From the NCBI GenBank assembly GCA_002900995.3, contig CM035308.1:806001-870000 (forward strand): a DNA stretch of 64,000 nucleotides. The letters run 5' to 3'. The DNA comes from Ganoderma boninense (taxonomy: Eukaryota; Basidiomycota; Agaricomycetes; Polyporales; Polyporaceae). This document shows, piece by piece, positions 32,473-46,058 of the stretch. Position 1 is the first letter of the stretch. Every line of letters begins with the position of its first letter. Below the pieces are notes generated by a model. The model saw only the letters and a program-made list of their open reading frames with translations. It was not told the origin of the DNA and did no database searches. Both the position numbers and the translations under genes were made by a program.

Positions 32473-35400
32473 ATGGTTCCCCCACCTCCGCAACCTCCCC
32501 AGGAGGCCACCGACATCTTCTCTATTTCTGACCAGGTTCTAGCCGATAGGCTCCAGTTCATCGAAGAAGTCTGTGTCACTTTTGCAGTCCCAGTAAGGGC
32601 CGTTCCCAATACAAGTGTACTGACTCTTCTTGCCTTCAGATCGGCTTCGGAAACTGGGGAAGTGTCTGGCTATGCAGGCCCAAGGGCGAGTCATCGTCTA
32701 GCCAACTACGAGACAACAAGATCGCCGTCAAGCTCGTACACAGGTCAAAGACTTCGACTACTGCCGCACGCGTACGGTCACTGTATGCTTCCTTCTTTCT
32801 CCTCCTTCCCCTCGCCGCGAATGACACGTATACCGTCTACAGATGGAACGAAATGAAGACTGTCCGGTCACTGAAACAGGAGCTTCACCCGTCCATCATC
32901 CCGTTTTACTCATTCATCATCACCCCTTCATATGCACTCATCACCATGTAAATTAATCCGGCTGATCTCCCGTTCCTACGACATGCGACCCTGCTAACTC
33001 GTATTTTCTTTATCTGCACAGGGCGTACCATCCTCGGCTCATCACTGTCGAGGTGTCCGAACCGCACGCCAAGGAATGGTTCCGCTCACTTTTATCCGGT
33101 GTTGAATTCCTCCACAAGCGCGGCGTCGTTCACAACGACATCAAGTATGTCTCTCTTTCCTTTGTCCCTAGAGTGTCGCGCTTTGTTTTTTCCTCCGGCG
33201 GTTCCCCACTGGGGACGCATCTGTCATCTCGGAACATTTGAAATCCCGAATATTAACGGCTGATGGCGTCTGACTCTATCATAGACCGGCAAACATCCTT
33301 CTTTCGAGCGAGAACGTTCCCGTCCTCGTTGACTTCGGCTTCGCTGAACGATATGACGTCCAGTCGCCCGAAGCCTTCCACAGCAACCTCTCATATGGCA
33401 CACCCGAGGTACGCTTCACCCTCCCTTGCTCCAGCTCCCTTCTTATGGCTCACCATCGCCTATATGCTCGTTGGTTGTCCATTCGACCGACTATATGCGC
33501 ACCCATCCATATGATTATGTTCCTGCTGACAACCTTCCCCCACAACTACTCCTGCCTCCTCACACTTTCCACCATCTTTCGTCGCGACAACATTGGCAAT
33601 CTTAACCATCACCACTTTCTTTACACAGTACCTGTCCCCCGAGCGTGCGCGCGGCCTCCCGCACGACACGCGCAAGTCGGACGTCTGGTCGCTCGGCGTG
33701 ACCTTCTTCGAGATCCTCACCGGCCGTACCCCGTTTGAGCACTCCGAAGGCGAGCAGTTCGCCACCAAGGACGACCTCGAGAAGTACTGGGAACGCACTC
33801 TCCGTGGCAAGTGGGTTGGGGCGTGGAAGATGAGCAAGAGTGTGGAGAAGCTGCTCCGTCGCATGATACTACCGAACGCGGACCTCCGGTGCAATGCCAG
33901 CCAGGCGATGGAGGATTCGTACTGGACGACTGAGGTCGAGGTGCCGACGAAGCATGCCCATAGTACGTTCCATCGCAACATTGGGGAGGCTCGCCGACCC
34001 TAATGCTTATGCTTTTGATTGCAGAGAAATCGGCGAGCGTGTCGCACTCACGCACCTCGTCCCTGGCACTCGACATCATGTCGCCATGGACCACCCGGAC
34101 GAACAGGGACCTCAACAGAGACAAGGACAAGAGCAAGGACAAGGGCAAAGAGAAAGAGAAACACCACCACAGGGCCGCTCCCGCCGTTGGCAAGGAGAAC
34201 GCCGCCGCGCCGAAGCACGCGCAGGCAGCGCCCGCGCGCTCGGGCCACTCGCGTTCCCAGTCGCAGCCCAAGCTGCAGCTCGCCGCCGCCGCCGTCGAAG
34301 GTACATACCACGCGCCCTTCCCCGCGCCATTATCACGGTCACAGATGCTGATCTCGCGTTCCCTGCAGGTGCCCGCCAGGCACGCCGGCCCGCGGTGTTC
34401 TCCGCCCTCTCTCCGATCAAGCACTCTCCGCCCGCGCAGGCCGCGACGTCCTCGTCCGCCGCTGCCGCCGCCTCCTCTAACTTTGCCGCGATGTCCACCG
34501 CTGCTGCTGCAGACGCCGGGAAGCCGCAGGCGCGCGCTGTGCGCAAGCCCCTCGGGCCGCGCTCGCCTGTGCCTACGCCCCCCGGTACGCTGCGGGGCCA
34601 CGCGAGCAAGGAGAATCCGCGCACGCACCGAGAGGCGAGGGTCGGGACTCCCCCAGAGAAGGAGTACGTGAAGGATAACCGGAAGGAGAAGCGCCACAGC
34701 CAGATCCTGCGGGACGTGACGCAGAGCGAGAACGTCTCGGGCAGCATCAGCCTGAGCTCGTCGCGGAAGTCGCTGGTCGCGAGGGCGGCGGGGAAGGAGG
34801 CGGAGCGGACGCCGGCCGGCGCGAACGTGAGCGCGAACAAGTCGGCGGACACGAGCAAGGACTCGGTCCGGAGCCGGATGAAGGAGTGGGAGCGGGAGAG
34901 GGAGCGGCTGAGGGAGATGGAGCGGCTCAACGAGCGGGTGCGGGAGGCCGATGAGGAGCGCGAGCACGAGAGGGAGCAGGAAGCCGAGAGGGAGCGGGAG
35001 CGAGAGTGGGCGCGGCGTAGACTCGAGATGGAGGAGCGCGAGGCACGGGAGGAGGAAGAGCGTCTGGAGCGGGAACGCGAGCGCAGGAGAGAGAAGGAGG
35101 CACAGAGGGAGGGGAGCGGGGCTGAGTATGTGCTGCCCAAGATCAGCGTGGGCCCGTCGTTGACACCGGCATTGAGCCCGTCTGGCACTGGGCTGCCGAC
35201 GCCTCTAAGCCCGCTGTTGGAAGGTCAGTTTCGTTTGGATGTGATTGTTGTGTCAAGTGCTCATTTCATATCTAGAGCCGACGCCGATCGTAGAATCTCC
35301 TGGGAGCCACGAGTCCGGCATGAATGTCCTGAAGCAGAGTTTGAGGATGTCTATTGGTATGTCATGGTCTTGCCGTGACAGCGTGCGGGATGTCTCAGGC

Positions 35401-37027
35401 TGATGATGGCATTGCAGGCAACGCTGTGCGCCTGTACAAGTCCTCAACACAAATGCTCGGACGGTCAACCCCTGCACTCACGCTTGGTTCCGACCAAGGC
35501 GATGACGATTCCAACAACCTGAGCGAGCAACCATCCTGGGACGATGATGGTTCGCTATTCAGTTTCACGCAGGCGGAACTAAGGCTGACTTCCGCATCGC
35601 TAACAGCGCGAAACGAACATGTCGAGAACAGGATGGACCGGATGACAATCTGGATCCAGGATGTTGAGAGTCAGTCCATTCATTCATCCTTCTTCTTTGA
35701 TAACCGGGCAACGCTGACGGCACTTTTACCTAACAATATTAGAGGTCGTTGACGAAGCTCGCCAGAACTTCGCCGCCTCCACGAGCCCTGCCCCCGTCCC
35801 TGCTCTTCCTATTGCCCCCATGTCCCGCCGCTCCTCGTTCAGCCGCTCACGTGGCGCCCGCGCTCCGCGCAAGATTCTGGCTGCAAACCAGATCTTCGTG
35901 AACGAGTACGACCCCGAGGCATACGGCAACCGGACCTCTGCGGCCTTCTCGATGGACAGGAGTGCAGCGTCTATGTCGCCCCTCCCCAGCCCTTCGTTCC
36001 TCAACACGATGAACTTCCAGGAACACACCCTACCGACCATCCCATCTGAGGCGCCCAGTGGTTCTGTTGAGCCCCAGTCTCAGTCGCTGTTGTCAGACGC
36101 GTCGATGCGGGCCAGTTCAATGGGCCCCACAGCGGTTCTTTCGCCTCCTCAGACCCCGACCAGGAAGCGACGCGCGACTGTGGTGACCCACTCGCCAGAG
36201 AACGTCAGGAAGGCGGTCAGCCTGGAGATCGACGTGTCCCCAATGAAGCGGAGGGAGAAGTCGAGAAGCCACGGCGATCTTCTGAGGCCGATTACGCCGG
36301 TCACTAAGCTCGAATTCGAGCTTCAGCGTCGTAAGTATATCTCCTTGCGCTCACCGGTATGTCTGTTCCATTGCTTACACTCTGGCACAATGCACACAGT
36401 CGCGCAGCCCACGCCCACTCCGAGGTTGTCCACCGTCGTCGACAAGAACTTGTTCATCTCCTCGCCGATATCGCCTATCCAAAGGGCGGATGAGGAGGTT
36501 GTCACGACCCCTCAGTCGCAGAAGCAGAAGGACGCGCTTACGGAGTCTCCTCTCCATGTCGAGCCGTACCCTGCCAAGCCAGCTGCGAACGCGTCGGTGA
36601 CGATCGACACCCCTGCGAGACGCCACATCGAAGGGGTGTATGACAGGTGAGTTGAGTGCCTGCGGCACGTCAATCAAGGTCACTGATGTCTTCCAGGTTC
36701 CTCATGTCCACGACCGGTGTCAAGCGCAACGGCAAAGGCTACCAGTCCGAGAACCTCATGCGCCCAGTCGAGAACATCCGGCCGCACTCCTCAATGGCCA
36801 AGCGTAGCCAGAAGTTCTTCACTGGCGCACGCCGGCAGATGCCCCCTCCAGTCTCGAGCGACGACCTCCGCCGATCTTCGTCCGTGGACGAGTTCGGCGC
36901 CTTCCTCAGCACTCCTGCTCCGAACCCGGAGCAAAACAACAACACTATTGCCATCGTCCGCAAGGCTTTCAAGGCGATCGTGACGGGCAAGCCACACGCT
37001 CGCACGACCAAGCCGGCGTGGCATTGA
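32473..37027 (+). CDS. Ser/Thr protein kinase with long disordered and coiled-coil tail
   Basis: Thirteen exons encode 1,184 residues. Exons: 32473-32568, 32640-32782, 32843-32947, 33022-33144, 33285-33408, 33629-33962, 34025-34300, 34369-35223, 35276-35356, 35418-35669, 35743-36330, 36400-36646 and 36697-37027. The kinase domain (about residues 28-305) shows the Gly loop IGFGNWGSVW, Lys in KIAVKLVHR, catalytic loop VVHNDIKPANILL (HNDIKPAN in place of HRDLKPEN), VDFGFAERY (DFG), the activation segment ending GTPEYLSPERARG, and DVWSLGVTFFEILTG. All catalytic residues are present, so it should be active. The tail includes a KDKSKDKGKEKEKHHH patch, then an Arg/Glu-rich charged helix of about 90 residues (RMKEWERERERLREMERLNE). 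It ends in a Ser/Pro-rich region with SPMKRREKS-type sites. The substrate is unknown. The ATG at 32473 follows a CT-rich leader. Confidence 0.9.
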
Positions 37028-37644
37028 TCTTGCATTGTATTTCGTAATCTTCGTGTCTCGGTTTCGTGCTTCCTGCTTTGTGTCATCATCCAGGACCTCT
37101 GGATTCGAACTCTTTTCACATTTTCTGTGCACTGCACCCAACCAACAGGTTTTCGTTCCAATTGTGCATATCTATCCACTTCACTTCGTGTCAATACCCG
37201 TGCACATCTATTCGCGCTTACATCTCCACATATCTCCTGCTCACAACTCCTACCACCATTTTCATTCAGTCCACATCCCAGCCATCTCGCTTCTCACCCT
37301 GCATAGTCGTCGCTATCTATGTCTCGTCAGTGCTGCTTTCGCGTTATATCAGTATCTATCAACGCCCCGCCCTCGCACGACCCGTTACGGACCCTCATGA
37401 CTAACATCTGCTTATCGCGTTACGCTTTGATCATGCTTATGTAGTTAACGTTCCAATCCAAACTCTTTTCACGGTCTGCGACCAATTATGCTCGACGTAA
37501 ATCAAGCTCAGCGAGTGTACATGTACGCGAGCGGATATGAGCGAGGAAACAAATGCAAGATATAAAAATACAATGGCAATGATGTATGAGTTATGTAGGA
37601 GGTCCACGAGATAGGTACATAGACACAAAGATTCAGAAGTCCAA
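37028..37644. other. Intergenic between convergent genes
   Basis: AT- and CT-rich 3' flanks of the kinase and TPR genes. No coding region was recognised. Confidence 0.5.
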
Positions 37645-40600
37645 TCATGGCGGAGGAGGCTGACGGTTACGGCGAATGGTTACTGGAGGGGCAGATGCCC
37701 CCTCACCCTGCTTTTGACGTTTAGCAGCCGTGTCGTCTGCACCGTCCTCACGCGTCCGCTTCGCAGCGTTCGAGGCAGCATCCCCTGTCGCCGTGGCTAC
37801 TGCTGCTGCTGCTGCTGCAGCACCGGCGCCTCGACCAACTCCAGGGGCAGCTCCTCGGATGGTCAGTCCTCCTCCTCCCACTGCCCTGGCGGCTGGTACC
37901 GGAGGACCACCGCGACCGCGGGCGGGAGCACGGGGCGCGGGCGTGGGCCTGGCAGGAAGGTTGACTGGCAGCCCTGCCTTGCCTGTAGAAGGGGCTGGAG
38001 GAACACCGGATGCGGGAGCAGCGGGGGTAGTGGCCGCAGCGGGAACGGTGGGTGCAGGTTTCAAAGCAACTGGCTCCTTTGCTGCAGCGGGTGCTGCGGT
38101 AGCAGCCTTAGGATCGAGTTGTTGAATGCGCGCCTCGAGCTCCTTCACCCTCGCCTGCGAGCGCACCAGTTGCTGATCCTTCAGCTTGGCACGGGCCGCG
38201 GCCTCCTTTCGACCCCGTTCCACAGCGTCATCGAGGGCCTTCGTGTGCTCCTCCTTGAGCGTTTCCTTGTACGCCGTCAGCGCAGCGTCGATGGCAGCTT
38301 GGGTGTCAGGTGATGCCGTGGGGGCAGAAGCCTTAGCAGCCTCAACCGCCGACTTGAGTTCGGCTTCGTGTTTTCGCACGAGACGCTCCTCCAATGCGCG
38401 CAATTCCTCTGCATGTTCGGCGACGGTCTCCGGGGAAGTCGTCGACGACCCAGCCTGTTGGGAAACTTGCTGCAACTCGTCGCGTAGCCGCTTCAGTTCT
38501 GCGCCTTCTGCCATACGAGCCTTGGAAATCTCTTGGATGCGGCTTTGGAACTTCTCCTATTTCGACCAATCAGCATCCAAAATTGAGTGATAGAAAATGA
38601 CAATCCGCACACTCGCGAGGCGACTGCTCCTAATCTCATCGTTAGCTTTGGCGATTTGTTGGTTAAGGGTCTATAGATGATGTGTCAGATTGAAGTGCAT
38701 AGAAACACGCAAGGAAAACCCACATCGGTCAGTGCCTTAGCCTCATCTCGAGCCTTGATCAATTCTTCTCGCTCGGATTGCCATTGACTCTGAGCAGCGG
38801 CAACATCCGTCGGGACTTCGGCAGAGGGTGCCGTTGACGCCCAAGTAGCTTTCTCAGCGAGAAGGCTCTCGTGCTCAGCCCGGAGCTTCTCCTATGTTGG
38901 GGTTAATAACGGTTGATCATTATTCATGCGACGTTACTCACGAGACTTTCGTTAAGGCCAGTGGTCTGTGCTGAATTGACCACAACGGCAGCTCGCTCTT
39001 CAGCCAGGGCTTTCTCAAGGCTGGCTTTGTCGGCACGCAAAGCCTCTAGCTCCTGGGTTAAGGCAGGGTCCACAGATGCACCATCGGCAGCGGCTTCTTG
39101 CGAATGTGTCTTAACGTCCTCAAGTTCCTTCGTCAAAGCGTCCACTCGCTCCTGCAACTCGGTGCCCTCTTGTTTCAGCTTGGCAATCTCGAGGTCATAC
39201 TTGTTGAAGCGAGCCTTCGCGCGCGAGTTGTTCTCTTGACCCATATGCTTCAGCTTCGTATTGAGTTCTTCGAGTTGGCGGAGCTACCAGCGAATAGAGT
39301 CAGTCCATCAGTGTTTCTCTACATATGCATGTCAACGGACCTTCAGCTGCTGTGCCGCCGTGTCGGTGGTCTGCTGCTCAGCCGCAGCCTTGAGCTCCAA
39401 GTTCTGCGTCTGAAGTTGAGCAATCTCGTCCTTGAGCGACTGCACCTCAGCTGGATCGATCCGGTCGTACTATAATGCGAAGAGTAAGCAACCAGCCATT
39501 GATGAACGACTGGAATAGTCTGACCTTGGAGAGGAGTTGAGCATTGCGCTCCTGCCACCTCCGGCTTTCGTTCTCAAGCATCTTGATCTGCTCATCCTTG
39601 GCCTCGACTTCGGCTTGTGCGATGCGAACCTGCTCCTTGGTTGGCTCGAGCTGAGCGGTGACTTCACGCAAGTCGGCCTCAAGCTTCCGCGCACGCTTGT
39701 TGTATTTTTCGCAGTCACTGCGAAGTGTCGCGTTGCTCTCGCGGAGGATTGCAACCTGGTTGATCTTCTCCGCCAGCTGGCTGTGTTGCTCCTCAGCCAC
39801 GGCAGCTTGAGCAGCACGTTCACGTTCCTAAAATTCCACGGGTGTGAGCCTTGGCCTAACAGATGAAAAGGTGCGGTCCCACCTCTGACAGTGCCTGCCG
39901 AGTCTCATCAAGGTTCTGCGAGAGGTGGTCGACCTGGGTCTTGAGGCGCGTGTTCTCCTGCTTCCCAAGCTCTAGCTGAAGTTCGATAATCTCCTTCTCC
40001 TTGCGCAAGTACGTGACAAGAGAGCGGAGCTCCGTGAGCTTCGTGTCATCGTCAGTGGACTCAGCCTCGCCGGCCTCCGTAGAAGCAGAGCTCGCCGCTT
40101 GCTTGATGCGAGCAGCGTGCGTGCTGACAGATTCGAGGTGTTGGTGAAGAATGCTGTTCTGTTCACCCAGGTCTTTGCATCTGCACCGCTTTGAGCCCCC
40201 ATCGACTTCCTGAATTGTAACGGTCGACGTACCTGGTCTTGAGGTCTGCAATCTCCTTGTCCAATGCCCCACGTTGCTGCTGCCAGCTCGCCTCAGAGCT
40301 GGTGAGCTTGGCCTGGGCAGTCTCTGCCGCTGCATGACTTTCTCTCGCTGCCGTCTGACTCTGTGTCAAGCGCTTCTTCAAGTCTTGGACAGATTGCAAC
40401 GCCTCTGCATGGGCAACCACCTCCCTCGAGTAGCGTTCCTCCGCAGCCTTCACGAGAGATCAGCCAGGTTGGCGAGACTGTAAAGGAATCGCTCATACCT
40501 TGGCACGCCCCTCTTGTTGACGGAGCGCCACTTCCCAGGCGGTCTTTTCACTCTGCGTATGCTGAACGGAGGTAGTCACGTCCAAGATCGTTCCTTCTAA

Positions 40601-43600
40601 CTCTTTCTTGTCGTTGGCCCATGCAGCACGTTCACTGTCGAATGTACGTTGAATCTCCGCGTTCTGCTGGGTGACCTCGTTCAAGCGCTCCTCGGCAAGG
40701 TGAAGCTTTTCCTGGAGTGCCTGGATCTCGGACTGATCGAGAATTAGTTGCTAGAGCAAACCGATCTAGTGACGGAAGCAAACAGACCTGTCTCCTCTCA
40801 AGCTCGGCCTCCGTCGCAGTCTTGTACTCATCATGAGTGGCGTTGAGGTTGGCAAGCGCGGCCTCGTTGGCCTGGCTGATGTCCTGGAATTGCTGGACGT
40901 GGCTACGGGCTGCCGCGAGGTCGACCTCGGCAACCTTAAGTGCAGAGCTGATGAAAGGGCATCAATTCTTTCGGCTCACAAGATGCCTGAGAAATGGACT
41001 CACCGAAGCTCGGCGACCTCGGCCTCCAGCTGCTGTTCACGAGACAGGTCTTCATCCGCACGGGAAGTGATACCGCTGGGCCTACGCTCGTAGACGGAAA
41101 GCTTCTCCTCGTTACCCTGGAGTTGCCTTGTGAGCTGCTCGACGCGCTCCTCAAGATGCGTCTTGCTCGTCTCTGCTGCGACGAGGGATTCGCGAGTCTT
41201 GCCGAGTTCCTGAGTCTATGACAAACGTTAACACCAATGTTTTCGCCATTCACGGACCAAGCTTACAGCCTTCTCGATCTTGCCCTGCTGCTCCCTGATC
41301 TCGAGATCCTTCTGCAAGGTGATACGACGAACAGACTCGCGCTCTTGCGAGAGCTGAGTACGCATATCCTGACTGTAGAAACCCGTCAATACCGTCACTC
41401 CTTGTCAAGCGGGGAGCAGGACAGCTTACGCCTGGTTCTCGAGCAGCTGCAACTGGCTTTCAAGCCGTCGGCGGTCGTTCTCACCAGAACGCTCGAGGTC
41501 GTTGTGCATCTTCTGAACATTAGCCATGAGATCGGACAGGTGCGAGCGCTCCACCGCAAGGGTCTTGTTTTCCTCGACGAGCCGGGCTTGAATGCTCTGT
41601 TGGTAGACGGTAGATTGTCCGCGTTAGCATGGGGAAATCTCATAACGGGGTCTGCAGTTCCACAAACCTCCCAGATCTTCTTCTCGGCCCGGAGGTTAGC
41701 GCACTCATTGCGGAGCTGTTCGAGGAACTGGTTGCTCGTGAGCAAGTCCTCGGACATGCGGTTGACCTCGATATCCATGCGCGTGTACTGGTCGAACAAC
41801 TTTTGGTTGCGAGACAGCAGGTCGTCGTTTTCGCGCTTCTGGATGACGATCTGGTCCTGGACCATACGGTGGCGTTCTGCGCAACGACATCAGCGATCGG
41901 TGGAAAAGAAACCTGCTCGATACGCGCACCAGTGAGAACCTCGATCTGCGCATTAGCCTTCGCAAGCGTAGTGGTAAGCTTCGACACCTCGCGCTGCGCG
42001 GTGACGGTCTCGTCACGCAGACGTGTTGAATCAACGCCCATCTCTGTCCGATACGCCTCGAACTGCTTCTGCACCTCCTCGAGCTCCTTCACCAACTCTG
42101 AGGGCTCAGACGTCTGCGAATCGCCATTGATACCGTTGACCATGCGCGCAGCAGAGCCCGACTCCTGCTGCCGTTGGAGGAGGCTGCGGAGGGAATCGCG
42201 CTCCTTCATGTACGCCTGGATGGTGACCTCGCTGCTGCGCTTCTGGCTCTCGAGCTGCGACTGGAGCTGCTTGATCGCCTCGTGCGCCTCACGGACCGCC
42301 TCACCCTGCTCGCGCTCGAGCGCCTCCTTGTACTCCTTCTCCTCGGACTCAAGCTTGGAACCGAGCTCGCGGACGATCTTGAGGAGCTTCTGGTTCTGCT
42401 CTTGGAGCTGCGGGATGGAGCGGAAGAGAACGAGGTTGTTCGTGATGACTGCTTCGATGTTCTCCGCTGGGCGCGATATCGCGTCGTGCTCAAGCTCCTC
42501 GTCGCTCGGGAGGGATGGGTCTTGGTGCCTGCCGAGTTCCTTGAGGAGAGTGCGGAGCTGTCTGCTGAGGTCTCCGAGCTGCTTCTCGAGGAGCTCGTTC
42601 TCGCGGACGCTCTTCTGCAACTTCTGGCCGTTCTCCTCCGCCGCCGTGGCGAGCGCGTCGCGTTCCGACAACGTTTGCGAGAGCTGCGATGCAAGCTGGG
42701 TGGACTCCGTCTGCAATCTCTCGTACTCGGCTCGTTGCTGGGTAAGGATTGGCGCCTTCAAAAGGACGTTAGTAACAACAATACGTACACAACGGGCTCG
42801 GAAGACGCACTCTCTCCTCGATCTGAGCAAGAACAGCCGATAGGGTGCGGTCCATGTGATCATATTCAGAACACTTGCGCGAGAACTCCTCTTGCAGCTT
42901 GATGTAGTCGGAGTAGACCTCGGTGAAGGATTTGCCGCCCCTCTGTGCGCGACTAGCCATGGCGACAGTCGGACTGAGACCGAGCATACCAGAGGTGAGG
43001 AGGTCCGCAGACGGCGAGAAATTTCGCGCGGGAGTGGAAACCGAGATACCGCGCGCGGGCGTTCCGGGATTGCTGATTGAACCCGCGAAGGCGGGAATGG
43101 GGAACTCGCCGCGATCCATCCGGTCCAAGACCGCCTGCAGATCCTCGACTCTCTTCTCCGCGTCCTCCGCACGCTGCCTCTGGCTCTCGATCTCCTCCCG
43201 GAGCACGGCCTCGCGTCGCTCCGCCTTGTCGTTCACACCTTCGTAGTCCTTCTCGATACTATCCACGATCGCCTTCGCCTGCTTCTCGCGCTCCTCCATC
43301 ATCGATACCAGCCGGCGCAGACCGGCAGCCTCGCTAGAGTAGGTAGCCTCCTGCTCGGCGAGCTGGCCCTTGAGACTTTGAATGCGTGTGAGAGCTTCCG
43401 TCAGCTGGTGGGTCTGCGTAGTGTGCGCCGACTGGAGAGCCTTATGACTGCTTTCGGTGGACGCGTGAACCTGAGTTATCGAATCGTGGGCAGCCTGGAG
43501 TTCGGCGAGTTCGACATGCTTGGCCTTGCGGTACTTGGCGAACTCCTCGGACTTAGCAACGAGTTCAGCAGACGTGCGCTCCGCCTCGGTCTTGGCCAGT

Positions 43601-44423
43601 TCGAGTTGTTGGGTCAAAGATTCAAGCTTGAACTGGAGGAGCGTCACCGAGAATGAACACCTCAAAATGGGCAAGAACGCACCTTGGTTGAAGTCTCCGA
43701 GGATGTAAGCTCTCTCAGATTGCGTTCCAGTGCTTGGTGGTCTTGACGAGCCTGCCTGAGGTCCGCACGAAGGGCTTGAATCTCGCTCTCGCGCTGAGTC
43801 GCGTCGTCCTGCAGCCTGCTGACGACCCCCATGAGGTCGCGTTTCTCGCGCTCCGTCTCCTCGACGCGCTGCTTCAGGGTCTGCACCTCCGCGGACGAAG
43901 ACGTTTGTGTGTTGGAAACTGCGTCAAGTTGTGTCTGCAGCTTCGCGCGTTCGGTGGCTAAATGCGCCTAATGTGAGAAAACAGCCACCGCAAGCGAACA
44001 CGCACAGCGACGCCACCACATACCTAGTGACTCCTTCTCCTGCTTAACCTGTTCGAGCTCCTTCTGGACCGCCTCGGTGGTGGATTGTAGCTCTGAGGTC
44101 GCGGTCTCGCGGTCCTGGAGTGCCTGGTCCAGCTCGACATCCTTGCGCTGGACCGCCGCCTGTGCCTCCTCGACCTCCCGCTGCGAGGTCTCTGCATCCG
44201 CAGCCTGTCCTACAAGAAGCCTATACAGCGCAGCAATCGTCTCAGGAGATGGAGTCGTGAGGTCCACGACCTCAGGGAGAAGGGAGGTGAGATAGTCAAG
44301 GTCAAGGTCGTCTGGGATGGTGACGGTGAAGGGCGCAGAAGGACCAGCGGCAGGAGACTCTGCGCGAGCTTCCTCCTGCGACGGGGCAGACGTAACTCTG
44401 CCTTTTCTGCGGGTTTTCATCAT
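37645..44423 (-). CDS. MLP1: Nuclear-basket protein TPR/MLP1
   Basis: Filamentous coiled-coil protein of the nuclear pore basket, involved in mRNA quality control and chromatin anchoring (family knowledge). The start is at 44423 (MMKTRRKGRVTSAP, two possible ATGs) and the stop at 37645, with more than a dozen short introns and roughly 2,000 residues. The product is almost wholly coiled coil. The TPR/MLP1 signature region reads SFTEVYSDYIKLQEEFSRKC and EYDHMDRTLSAVLAQIEER, continuing APILTQQRAEYERLQTEST. It carries the motif ENIEAVITNNLVLFRSIPQL with QEQNQKLLKIVRELG, highly typical of the family. The C-terminal about 170 residues are Ala/Pro/Gly/Arg-rich with a poly-Ala run and a bipartite basic motif (AAKRTREDGADDTAAKRQKQ) that may be the NLS. 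It is divergent from MOB1, with 301 bp between the start codons. Individual exon ends were not all fixed. Confidence 0.93.
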
Positions 44424-44724
44424 GGGAAGTGGGGGAGACCCGGTGGGTGAGGGGGGAAAGGCGTGGACCGTTACGCGCCACAGGCCATTGTGTCCACGGG
44501 CGGTTGTTTTCGCGTGTTTGCCAAGGGCCTCCGAATTCAACACGGCCAAACAAGCCTCGGCACTACCGCCAATCACGTGCGCGCGCATATCGGTAACTTG
44601 GCTCGCGTCGCCTGGGCCACCGTTGGCGACACTTGAATTCGGTCTGCTCAGCAACGCGCGTGGCTCTCTTCCTCTCTCTCACCCTCACGGCCTTCCTTTC
44701 CTTGTGACGACTCATTTCCCCGCC
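44424..44724. promoter_or_regulatory. Shared divergent promoter of TPR/MLP1 and MOB1
   Basis: 301 bp between start codons. The MOB1 side ends with a CT-rich leader. No TATA box was seen. Confidence 0.5.
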
Positions 44725-45815
44725 ATGTCCTTCTTCAACTCTATCGGGTAAGCTCGTTACCTTGCCGTCCTATCCTCTCGTCATCGATGCTCATCGTGAT
44801 CCCTGTAGGCGCTCCATGCAGCGCAACCCGCGGGCTCCTAGACGGTCCACGACTCCTACCTCTGCCAACTTTCCATCCACCGACGCTCTTCCTCCCGCCA
44901 CGCCCACAAGCCCTGGAGCCCCGAAACCTCTGTACCTATGCAGTCCCTTCGTAGAAGCTGCACTGGTGAAGGGTAACTTCAAGACGATTGTAATGCTGCC
45001 AAAATACGCAGATGTCATGGAGTGGGTCGCGGTGAACAGTGCGTCTTCGTGCTCGTATGCTAGTCCTTCCACCCTCGCCTGACCGAAATGGATTTCCCGC
45101 TGGGTCCCTGTCTACCAGTTTTCGACTTCTACCAGAACCTCAACCAATTCTATGGCGTCCTTGCTGAATGCTGCACGGTGCAGTCGTGCCCATCCATGTC
45201 CGCCGGGTCAAGGTACGTATCGTCGACCTCATGTTCCTTGCATTGACCTAATACTTGCGTATCCCGCGCTAGCCTCAACTACACGTGGATCAACCAGGAC
45301 CGCAAGAGCGTGCAGCTCGCCGCGCCCACCTACATCGACTACGTGATGACATGGGTGCAGAACCTCCTTGATGATGAGAACATCTTCCCCACCAAGTCCG
45401 GTGCGTGCCCAAGCGTCAAGCATTCTTCCCATCTGTCCGTTCCTGACATACGTATTGTTCCCTCCCCATTTCATGTACCATCTTCCCCATCATCCCATAA
45501 TGCATCCGCCTGGCATGAAACGCTCCTGCACCTCTTCCAGGCCGTGATTTCTCGCAGAACTTCCCCTCGACCGTCAAACACGTCTACCGCCAACTCCTCC
45601 GTGTCTTCGCACACCTCTACCACGCACACTACCAGCAGATCCTCCACCTCCGCTCCGAGGGCCACTTCAACTCCCTCTTCGCCCACTTCCTCGCCTTCGG
45701 CAAGGAGTACGAGCTCCTCGACCCGAAGGACATCAAGGGCCAGCCGGGCGCCGTCGTCGGCATCGGCGCGCTCTGGGAGAAGTGGAAGGAGATGGGCATC
45801 CTCGAGTCCTCGTGA
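44725..45815 (+). CDS. MOB1: MOB1 kinase activator
   Basis: Adaptor that binds and activates NDR/LATS-type kinases (Dbf2/Sid2) in the mitotic-exit or septation network (family knowledge). Five exons (44725-44747, 44809-45038, 45119-45212, 45273-45400 and 45541-45815) encode 249 residues. After a Pro/Thr-rich N-terminus come the core motifs YADVMEWVAVNIFDFYQNLN, LAECCTVQSCPSMSAG, LNYTWINQD, KHVYRQLLRVFAHLYHAHY and HFNSLFAHFLAFGKEYELLD. The zinc ligands of the family are present: Cys pair CTVQSC and the two His of the KHVYRQ and YHAHY segment. The N-terminal extension is as in fungal Mob1 proteins. The gene is intact with no odd features. Confidence 0.97.
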
Positions 45816-46058
45816 GCGCTCGTTGTTCCCATTGCTCTTTCATGTTCTCTGCGGTGGATTGGACGGTCAGCATCGGATGGCGCGAGGGGGGAGAACGGGA
45901 TAGGGCTTAGAGACGGCCGGTTCGTCATATACCATACATAAACATCGACGTCTTTCATGTAACATACATCCGCGGCTGTGTTCGGGAACGAGGAGGCTTA
46001 CCGGTGGAGATCGACGTTCTGGCTGCACACTGCGCCTCCAACGCCCAATGATTCCGGA

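Noticed and set aside
33717..34967. 416-codon minus-strand ORF opposite the kinase gene
   Set aside because: Antisense of the charged RE-rich and Ala-rich kinase tail; no independent support.
42174..42902. Leucine-rich plus-strand ORFs opposite TPR
   Set aside because: Antisense translation of coiled-coil codons produces Leu-rich sequence; not real genes.
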